In this document: one piece after another, positions 58,242-64,000 of the stretch
Layout: each line of letters begins with the position of its first letter
Numbering within the stretch: the first letter of the stretch is position 1
NCBI GenBank assembly: GCA_030066905.1
Contig: JASJAR010000003.1
Coordinates: 1 to 64,000 of the forward strand
DNA length: 64,000 nucleotides
Source: Paracoccaceae bacterium
GTDB taxonomy: Bacteria; Pseudomonadota; Alphaproteobacteria; Rhodobacterales; Rhodobacteraceae
Reading direction: 5' to 3'
Notes under the pieces: model-generated
Told to the model about the DNA's origin: nothing
Seen by the model: only the letters and a program-made list of their open reading frames with translations
Databases searched by the model: none
Made by a program: the position numbers and the translations under genes

Positions 58242-59897
58242 ATGGCAGCCTACCAATACGTCTACCACATGGACGGGGTCTCAAAGACCTATCCCGGCGG
58301 CAAGAAGTGCTTCGAAAACATCCGCCTCTCCTTCCTCCCCGGCGTCAAAATCGGCGTCGTCGGCGTCAACGGCGCCGGTAAATCCACGCTGATGCGCATC
58401 ATGGCCGGGCTCGACAAGGACTTCACCGGCGAAGCCTGGGCCGCCGAGGGGGCGCGCGTCGGCTACCTCCCCCAGGAGCCCCAACTCGACGAAACCCTCA
58501 ACGTCCGCGACAACGTCATGCTCGGGGTCGCCGAAAAAAAAGCCAAGCTCGACAAGTACAACGAGCTCGCCATGAACTATTCCGACGAGACCGCCGAGGA
58601 GATGGCCGCCCTCCAGGACGAGATCGATGCCCAGAACCTCTGGGACCTCGATTCCCAGATCGACGTCGCCATGGAAGCCCTCCGTTGCCCGCCCGACGAG
58701 GCCGATGTCTCCACCCTCTCGGGCGGCGAACGCCGCCGCGTCGCCCTCTGCAAGCTCCTCCTCGAAGCCCCCGACATGCTTCTGCTCGACGAGCCGACCA
58801 ACCACCTCGACGCCGAAACCATCGCCTGGCTCCAGCAGCACCTCATCGACTACAAGGGCACCTGCCTCATCGTCACCCACGACCGCTACTTCCTCGACGA
58901 CATAACGGGATGGATCCTCGAGCTCGACCGCGGCCGCGGCATTCCTTACGAGGGCAATTACTCCGCCTGGCTCGAACAAAAGGCCAAACGCCTCGAACAG
59001 GAGGCCCGCGAGGACAAGTCGCGCCAGAAGACCCTCGAACGCGAGCTTGAATGGATGCGCCAGGGCGCCAAAGCCCGCCAGTCGAAGCAAAAGGCCCGCA
59101 TCGAGCGCTACAACGATCTGGCCAATCAGAGCGAACGCGAACGCATCACCCGCGCCCAGATCGTCATCCCCTCAGGCCCCCGACTCGGCTCGAAAGTCAT
59201 CGAGGTCGAGGGTCTCGCCAAGCACATGGGCGACAAGCAACTCATCGAAAACCTAACCTTCTCCCTGCCACCGGGCGGCATCGTCGGCGTCATCGGCCCC
59301 AACGGTGCAGGCAAATCCACCCTCTTCAAGGTGCTGACCGGCCAGGAAGCCCCCGACGCCGGCACGGTCGAACTGGGCGACACGGTGGACCTCGCCTATG
59401 TCGACCAGTCCCGCGACGCCCTCGACGCGAACGCCACCGTCTGGGAGGAAATCTCCGGCGGGGCGGAAGTGATCGACCTCGGCGATGCGCAAGTGAACTC
59501 CCGCGCCTATTGCTCGTCCTTCAACTTCAAAGGCGGCGACCAGCAGAAGAAAGTCGGCCTCCTCTCAGGCGGCGAGAGGAACCGCGTCCACATGGCGAAG
59601 CTCCTCAAATCCGGCGGCAACGTCCTCCTCCTCGACGAACCGACGAACGACCTCGACGTCGAAACCCTCCGCGCCCTCGAAGACGCCCTCGTCGACTTCG
59701 CCGGCTGCGCTGTCGTCATCTCGCACGACCGGTTCTTCCTCGACCGCATCTGCACGCATATTCTGGCCTTCGAAGGCGAGGCCCATGTGGAATGGTTCGA
59801 GGGGAATTTCGAGGAGTATGAGGAGGATAAGAAGAGAAGGTTGGGGCCGGATGCGGTGGAACCCAAGCGGTTGAAGCACAAGAAGTTCGTGAGGTAG
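58242..59897 (+). CDS. ettA: Energy-dependent translational throttle protein EttA (ABC-F)
   Basis: A 551-residue ABC-F protein with two ATPase domains, both intact: Walker A VNGAGKST and PNGAGKST, signatures LSGGERRRV and LSGGERNRV, and Walker [12 protein letters not shown] and [11 protein letters not shown]. It lacks membrane domains and gates ribosome entry into elongation. The Shine-Dalgarno AGGAGG lies just before ATG 58242. It ends in the family basic tail [10 protein letters not shown]. Confidence 0.95.
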   Translation: MAAYQYVYHMDGVSKTYPGGKKCFENIRLSFLPGVKIGVVGVNGAGKSTLMRIMAGLDKDFTGEAWAAEGARVGYLPQEPQLDETLNVRDNVMLGVAEKKAKLDKYNELAMNYSDETAEEMAALQDEIDAQNLWDLDSQIDVAMEALRCPPDEADVSTLSGGERRRVALCKLLLEAPDMLLLDEPTNHLDAETIAWLQQHLIDYKGTCLIVTHDRYFLDDITGWILELDRGRGIPYEGNYSAWLEQKAKRLEQEAREDKSRQKTLERELEWMRQGAKARQSKQKARIERYNDLANQSERERITRAQIVIPSGPRLGSKVIEVEGLAKHMGDKQLIENLTFSLPPGGIVGVIGPNGAGKSTLFKVLTGQEAPDAGTVELGDTVDLAYVDQSRDALDANATVWEEISGGAEVIDLGDAQVNSRAYCSSFNFKGGDQQKKVGLLSGGERNRVHMAKLLKSGGNVLLLDEPTNDLDVETLRALEDALVDFAGCAVVISHDRFFLDRICTHILAFEGEAHVEWFEGNFEEYEEDKKRRLGPDAVEPKRLKHKKFVR

Positions 59898-59953
59898 CTC
59901 CCTGCCGGTACCGCACTTGTGCGGCCGGACATCCGCGTGACCGGGGGCGTGCA

Positions 59954-60640
59954 ATGACCTTTCCTTTCCGTGCCAAGAAGAGAAGGCTCCCGCTCTACCA
60001 ATGCGTGTTGCGGGCCGCCGCCGCCGTGAAGCCGGAGCTCCATGTCGTCATCGTCGGGGCGAACGACGGGCGGATCAACGACCCTGCCTACGCGCTTCTG
60101 ACCGGCGACCTCATCCACCGCACCCGCGTCACGCTGATCGAGCCCCAGGCCGACCTGATCCCGATCCTCCGGGAACACTATGCCGGGCACCCCAACGCCC
60201 GGGTCCTTCAGCAGGCCATCGGAGAAGGCCACTCGCTCGATCTCTACTCCGTCGCCCCCGAGATCTGGCCCGATCTCAAGCCCCCCTACGCGAAGGGCTG
60301 GCCTGACTACCGCGCGCCCACCGGTGTCACCTCGTCCGACCGCGACCACGTCGTCCGCTGGGCTCGGAACCACCTCCGCGGGCGCCGCTGGAGCGATGAA
60401 TTTGTGAAGCACACCGCGACCCCGTGCAGCGATCTCGCCGGCGCGTTTGCCGCCCACGGAATCGCCCCGCCCGTCGACGTCCTCCAGATTGATGCCGAGG
60501 GCCAGGACGACGCGGTCCTTCACGCCTGCAACCTCGACACCCTCCGCCCCGGCATCCTCCACTTTGAAGCCAAGCACATCCCCGCCCCGCGCTTTGCGAA
60601 GCTGCGAGGCACGCTCGAGGCAGCGGGGTACGTGGTCTAA
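59954..60640 (+). CDS. FkbM-family methyltransferase
   Basis: A 228-residue SAM-dependent methyltransferase. The SAM-binding motif region is VVIVGANDGRINDPAYAL, followed by VTLIEPQADLIPILREHY and the late LQIDAEGQDDAVLHACNL. Usually acts on O-sugars or lipids; the acceptor is unknown. The start at 59954 lies 57 bases after ettA, suggesting a separate transcript or readthrough. Confidence 0.88.
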   Translation: MTFPFRAKKRRLPLYQCVLRAAAAVKPELHVVIVGANDGRINDPAYALLTGDLIHRTRVTLIEPQADLIPILREHYAGHPNARVLQQAIGEGHSLDLYSVAPEIWPDLKPPYAKGWPDYRAPTGVTSSDRDHVVRWARNHLRGRRWSDEFVKHTATPCSDLAGAFAAHGIAPPVDVLQIDAEGQDDAVLHACNLDTLRPGILHFEAKHIPAPRFAKLRGTLEAAGYVV

Positions 60641-60689
60641 CGCGTCGGCGGCGATGCGCTGGGTCTTGCAAAGCCGCAGGCGTGAGCAT

Positions 60690-60714
60690 CCGTAGGGTGG
60701 GCAATCTGCCCACC
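60690..60714. repeat. REP-like palindrome
   Basis: CCGTAGGGTGGGC leads into a perfect hairpin GGTGGGCA/TGCCCACC (60696-60714). The lead-in differs in one base from that at 39473-39485. Probably a repetitive extragenic element. Confidence 0.6.
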
Positions 60715-60733
60715 AACTCCCCGGTATCACAGC

Positions 60734-60762
60734 TTGACACAAGTATCACCCCCTGATACACG
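60734..60762 (+). promoter_or_regulatory. higBA promoter-operator
   Basis: A consensus -35 (TTGACA, 60734-60739) is followed 17 bases later by a weak -10 (TACACG, 60757-60762). The spacer holds the palindrome GTATCA-CCCCC-TGATAC (60743-60759), and an additional GTATCA half lies at 60724-60729. Binding by the HigA-like antitoxin there would block its own promoter. Confidence 0.65.
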
Positions 60763-60768
60763 CCCTGC

Positions 60769-61050
60769 ATGATCCGCTCCACCCGCGGCAAGCTGATCCT
60801 CGACGTCCTGAACGGGCGCCCCGGCAAAGGCTTTCCCGCAGGCATCTTCGACGTGGCGGTGCGCAAGGTCACGATGCTCGGAACCGGGACAAGCCTGACC
60901 GACCTCCGGGTTCCGCCCGCCAACCGGCTCGAAGCGCTCAAAGGAGACCGCCGGGGCCAGCACTCGATCCGCATCAACAATCAGTGGCGGGTCTGTTTCA
61001 CCTGGACCGATGACGGTCCTAAGAACGTTGAAATCACGGACTATCACTGA
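60769..61050 (+). CDS. higB: HigB-like ribosome-dependent mRNA interferase toxin
   Basis: A 93-residue RelE-fold toxin: LRVPPANRLEALKGDRRGQHSIRINNQWRVCF with the conserved catalytic basic patch and a final VEITDYH. The toxin precedes the antitoxin, the typical higBA order. ATG 60769. Confidence 0.92.
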   Translation: MIRSTRGKLILDVLNGRPGKGFPAGIFDVAVRKVTMLGTGTSLTDLRVPPANRLEALKGDRRGQHSIRINNQWRVCFTWTDDGPKNVEITDYH

Positions 61051-61061
61051 GGGGATACGTC

Positions 61062-61346
61062 ATGCCCATCAAAATGAAAAACCCGTCGCACCCCGGCGAT
61101 ATCCTGAAGCACGAGTTTCTGGAACCGATGGCGATGTCCGAAGGCCAGCTCGCCCGCCGCCTGGGCGTCCCCCGCACGCGGATTGAGCGCCTCACCAAGG
61201 GCACAACCGGCATGACCCCCGACACTGCCTTCCGGCTCGCGAAGTTTTTCGGCACATCCCCTGAGTTCTGGATCAACATGCAGGTTAACTACGACCTCGC
61301 CCACACGCATGTTGACGTGAGTGGCATCGAGCCACTGAGCGCCTAG
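61062..61346 (+). CDS. higA: HigA-like antitoxin (HTH-XRE)
   Basis: A 94-residue XRE-type helix-turn-helix (MSEGQLARRLGVPRTRIERL) of the HigA/VapI family, ending FGTSPEFWINMQVNYDLAHTH. It should neutralise HigB and repress the operon through the GTATCA palindrome. Eleven bases after higB, with GAGGGGA before ATG 61062. Confidence 0.92.
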   Translation: MPIKMKNPSHPGDILKHEFLEPMAMSEGQLARRLGVPRTRIERLTKGTTGMTPDTAFRLAKFFGTSPEFWINMQVNYDLAHTHVDVSGIEPLSA

Positions 61347-61350
61347 CCCC

Positions 61351-61749
61351 TCACGGCAATTCCCGCTCCAGAAGCCCGCCCCGGTCCCGCCCGCGCGCCT
61401 CGCTCCGGATCTGTTCGAGCACCGCCTCGCGGCTCCCCTCGAACCACCGCACCTGGGCGATCTTCATCTGCGCATAGGTCGCCAGCACCCGGTTCATCCG
61501 TGCCTGGTAGCCGGGGCCCATGGCGCGGAAGAACTTCACCACGCTCTCGTCGAGCCTGAGCGTGATCTTCACCTTCTTCTCCTCGACGTCGATATCGTCC
61601 TCGAGCGTCGCCCAGGTCTCGGGGATCGTCCATTCGGCCTCGAAGGCCATCGGCTCGTCGTTGAGCTCAAGGACGAGCCGGGTGAGCCGCTGCTCGGCGA
61701 GGCGGACCGACTTCGGGCCCTTCTTCGGGCGGGGGGTGCGGTAGATCAT
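61351..61749 (-). CDS. Orphan BrnA-like antitoxin-family protein
   Basis: A 132-residue protein whose middle resembles BrnA ribbon-helix-helix antitoxins: KVKITLRLDESVVKFFRAMG, then GYQARMNRVLATYAQMK. No BrnT-type toxin gene accompanies it, and an extended N-terminus (1-65) precedes the core. It could be a solitary DNA-binding regulator. The end converges with higA, four bases apart. Confidence 0.7.
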   Translation of the reverse strand: MIYRTPRPKKGPKSVRLAEQRLTRLVLELNDEPMAFEAEWTIPETWATLEDDIDVEEKKVKITLRLDESVVKFFRAMGPGYQARMNRVLATYAQMKIAQVRWFEGSREAVLEQIRSEARGRDRGGLLERELP

Positions 61750-61978
61750 CTCGGGGGCGTTCCTTTTTGCCGTGTCGCGGCACATCACCACGGGCCGGGT
61801 TAAGGGCGCGAGACCCCACCGCACGGTGCCCGACGCCTGCCATACGCCTGCCATACGTTTTGCAGACACCTTTGCCCGCGGCAATTTCCCGGGCGGACCC
61901 GCGGGCCCCTGACGCCCGTCAACCGGGCCCGCCCCGGCCCTCGCTACCCTCTCCCGAGACCGAAACGGGAGGCCCCAA

Positions 61979-62497
61979 ATGTTCAAGACCATCCTCGTCG
62001 CCATCGACGGCTCCGACCCCGGCGCCCGGGCGCTCGATGCCGCCATCGATCTTGCGGTGAAGTACAGCGCCCGGCTCGACATCCTCCATGTCCGGATGCA
62101 CGGGCGGCCCGTCGAGGAGCTCGAACGGATGGCCGAGGTCGAGCATATCGTGGCCCATGTCGCCCCGAAGGCTTTGCCCTCTTCCCTGCCCAACGCCTCG
62201 ACAATGGCCGACCTTCTGGCCCATGCCGAACATGAGGCCCGCGTTGTCTCCGAAATCGCCGACCGGCTGCTCGACGCTGCCAGGCAGAACGCCCATGCCG
62301 CCGGGGCGAGGGACGTCGGGATCAAGAGCGCGGGCGGCGATTACGCCGATGCGATCCTCGATACGGCCAGGGACAAGGGCACCGATCTCATCGTCATGGG
62401 CCGGCGCGGCCTTGGCCGGGTTCGGTCGATGCTGGTCGGCAGCGTGTCGAACAAAGTCGTCCAGGAAGCGGAAACGGCGGTGTTGCTGGTCCACTGA
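61979..62497 (+). CDS. Universal stress protein (UspA family)
   Basis: A 172-residue USP. TILVAIDGSDPGARALDAA is the nucleotide-binding strand, and GRRGLGRVRSMLVGSVSNKVV carries the conserved G-x2-G-x9-G(S) ATP-binding loop, which is intact. The start at 61979 follows GGAGGCCCC. Confidence 0.94.
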   Translation: MFKTILVAIDGSDPGARALDAAIDLAVKYSARLDILHVRMHGRPVEELERMAEVEHIVAHVAPKALPSSLPNASTMADLLAHAEHEARVVSEIADRLLDAARQNAHAAGARDVGIKSAGGDYADAILDTARDKGTDLIVMGRRGLGRVRSMLVGSVSNKVVQEAETAVLLVH

Positions 62498-62701
62498 CCC
62501 GCCGAGCCGCCGCCACCGTGGCTCGGATGGTGCGCACAATTGCGATGGCTCTGTGCCGCCCCTTGCCGGAGGGCCGCAATCGGCGTATGGATTGCCCCGC
62601 TATCTTTCTATCGACCACTGTCTCCCTCACCGGCCCAGTCTCGATCTAGACAGCCGGGCCGCTGCACTTCCGCGAGCGGCGCATATTCAAGGAGACACGG
62701 C

Positions 62702-62908
62702 ATGGCCACTGGCACCGTGAAATGGTTCAACACCACCAAAGGCTACGGCTTCATCGCGCCTGATGCAGGCGGCAAGGACGTTTTCGTTCATATTTCCGGC
62801 GTCGAACGCTCCGGCCTCACCGGCCTCGCCGACAACCAGAAAGTGACCTACGACGTCGAAGCCGGCCGCGACGGCCGCGAGAGCGCGGTGAACATCGCGC
62901 TCGCCTGA
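62702..62908 (+). CDS. csp: Cold-shock domain protein
   Basis: A 68-residue single CSD. The RNP motifs are KGYGFI and DVFVHI; the N-terminal MATGTVKWFNTTKG is textbook. It binds single-stranded RNA/DNA as an RNA chaperone. AAGGAG lies before ATG 62702. The 200-base 5' region may be a long leader, as in other csp genes. Confidence 0.97.
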   Translation: MATGTVKWFNTTKGYGFIAPDAGGKDVFVHISGVERSGLTGLADNQKVTYDVEAGRDGRESAVNIALA

Positions 62909-63220
62909 CGTCGAGGCGGGGGCGCGGATAGCGCCCCCTTGCCACAACGCGCGCGCCGCCCATCGATCCGATCTGACAAGCGGTTCCGAGCCGGTGGACG
63001 CCGAACCCGAACCGGGGCGGTTTCGCCACTCACGCACCGTGGCATGCGACGCCGGGCTTCGGGGACGTCCCTGCCGGACCCTGTGCCTGTCGAAGACCGG
63101 CCGCCCGGGCTTAGGCATCCGAACGGCGGTTTCACCGCATCCTGGCGCAGGATCCGGTGCGGCAGACAGCCCACCCAATTCCTCCGCGCGCGGGTCCACC
63201 CCTGGGGTGGGCGAGCTATC
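62909..63220. other. Intergenic region between csp and ParA-like gene
   Basis: These 312 bases hold no supported gene. They contain the csp terminator (62918-62940) and a GCCCACCC/GGGTGGGC inverted pair (63169-63176 and 63205-63212) just after the ParA-like stop. Confidence 0.5.
62918..62940 (+). terminator. Terminator of the cold-shock gene
   Basis: GGGGGCGC and GCGCCCCC form an 8-base stem with a 5-base loop, followed by TT, ten bases after the stop. Confidence 0.65.
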
Positions 63221-63853
63221 CTACAGATCGATCGCCTTTGACACCTCGCGCGCCAGCGCGGAGATTTCCGCCGTCCAGACGCCCTTGGCGCGCTCCAGCA
63301 CACCGCGGCCATGGCCCAGCGTGTCGGCATAGGCCACCCGTTGGCCGAGCGCCGTTTCGGCGCGGATCGCGTCGAACTCCTCCACCGAGGCCTCGACCTC
63401 ATCGAGAACCCTGGTGCCGGATTTCACCCGGTTCAGGACGACCATGACAGGCCGGTCCTCGCGCTTGGCCAGTTCGAGGACGCCCTCGGTCGCCCAGACA
63501 TCCACCTGGCTGGCGGCGACCGGAACGATGATCAGGTCGCTTTCTCGCAAAGCCGGCCGCAGGTCGCTGTCGATCTTGGGCGGTGTGTCGATCAGGATCA
63601 CGTCATGGGAGCGCCTGAGCTTGTCGCATTCGTACGTCACGCCCCAGGCCGAGGCTGTGGAAAACTCGATACCGCCTGCGAGGCCGGCGCCATGACGGGT
63701 CATGAACCACCGGCCGAGAGAGCCCTGAGGGTCGGTATCGAGCAGCGCCACCGACATCCCGTCCCTGGCGAAGGCCACAGCCAGGTTGGCCGCGATGGTC
63801 GTCTTGCCCGAGCCTCCCTTCTGCTGCGCGACCGTTATCACCCGTCCTGCCAT
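63221..63853 (-). CDS. ParA-family ATPase
   Basis: A 210-residue deviant Walker-type ATPase: the P-loop is QQKGGSGKTTIAANLA (KGGxGKT with deviant lysine), switch I is DTDPQGSLG and switch II DTPPKID. It lacks the DNA-binding N-terminal part of plasmid ParA and has no parB gene beside it, so it may place a cargo (as MipZ or ParC-like proteins do) rather than segregate DNA. AAGGGGG precedes ATG 63853. Confidence 0.88.
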   Translation of the reverse strand: MAGRVITVAQQKGGSGKTTIAANLAVAFARDGMSVALLDTDPQGSLGRWFMTRHGAGLAGGIEFSTASAWGVTYECDKLRRSHDVILIDTPPKIDSDLRPALRESDLIIVPVAASQVDVWATEGVLELAKREDRPVMVVLNRVKSGTRVLDEVEASVEEFDAIRAETALGQRVAYADTLGHGRGVLERAKGVWTAEISALAREVSKAIDL

Positions 63854-63907
63854 CTCCGCCCCCTTGGCTCATGCCGCAGTGCAGCGTCGCCCGCACCGGA
63901 CGGGATG

Positions 63908-64000
63908 TCAATCGCGGGGAAAGTCGTTCGCCCTGGAAATGCCGAGCAGCCCGTCGTCCAACGGACGGAGCAGCGCGCGCGCCTCCTCTTCGTTCCCGTC
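63908..64000 (-). CDS. 3' end of an unidentified gene (partial)
   Basis: The last 30 codons of a reverse-strand gene run off the window: ...EEEARALLRPLDDGLLGISR then ANDFPRD and stop at 63908-63910. The phrase ARALLRPLDDGLL is reminiscent of the C-terminus of SOS response-associated (YedK/HMCES-type) proteins, but the fragment is too short to name. Confidence 0.6.
   Translation of the reverse strand, partial: DGNEEEARALLRPLDDGLLGISRANDFPRD

Overview
The window looks like a chromosome segment of a GC-rich alphaproteobacterium, most likely Rhodobacterales (Rhodobacteraceae). The grounds are the class I lysyl-tRNA synthetase, a PutA without a DNA-binding domain, the membrane urate oxidase PuuD, an NDUFS4-like complex I subunit, a CtrA-type response regulator, a perfect CIRCE upstream of groESL, and the codon use. 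This is inference from gene content; no database search was run.

Layout. Positions 1-117 are the end of an insertion sequence whose body lies outside the window. The same end, in opposite orientation, starts at 24882 and belongs to a complete IS3-family element (24882-26167). The 24.8 kb between them (118-24881) is therefore framed like an inverted-repeat composite transposon. It holds a response regulator whose 3' end has been replaced by IS sequence, then two catabolic blocks. Block 1 (1703-8715) has a spermidine/putrescine-type ABC transporter, a 5-formyl-THF cyclo-ligase-like protein, a LacI regulator and an ADP-ribosylglycohydrolase-family enzyme. Block 2 (9051-24703) has an IclR regulator, a Gfo/Idh/MocA oxidoreductase and a MaoC-like protein, facing a tightly packed 15-gene operon. 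That operon encodes a second MaoC protein, a solute-binding-like protein without a signal peptide, a CaiB/BaiF CoA-transferase, a sugar ABC transporter, an enolase-superfamily dehydratase, a mutarotase, an RraA-like protein, a split UxaA-type dehydratase, an SDR, a FAH-family hydrolase and a lactonase-like amidohydrolase. The set resembles the non-phosphorylating L-fucose/L-rhamnose route to pyruvate plus lactate, with extra CoA chemistry that this route does not need.

To the right the region is mostly conserved housekeeping with accessory patches. It has putA, puuD-uraH and an frcBCA-type sugar transporter (26211-34501); a small lipoprotein, tRNA-Arg(UCU), a GNAT, a complex I accessory subunit and uvrB (34749-38432); a HicAB pair; two tandem sulfotransferases; an L,D-transpeptidase; a CtrA-like regulator with a degenerate receiver; several small stress and hypothetical genes; a large beta-helix protein; lysS, terB-like, dacB and nadD; two tandem M23 lipoproteins; groES-groEL; ettA; an FkbM methyltransferase; HigBA; a lone BrnA-like antitoxin; a UspA; a cold-shock protein; and a ParA-type ATPase. 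The window ends inside a reverse-strand gene of which only the last 30 codons are visible.

Most novel: the IS-bracketed island as a unit, the two uncharacterised catabolic operons with unusual partners, the cytosolic solute-binding-like protein, and the phosphorylation-degenerate CtrA-like regulator.
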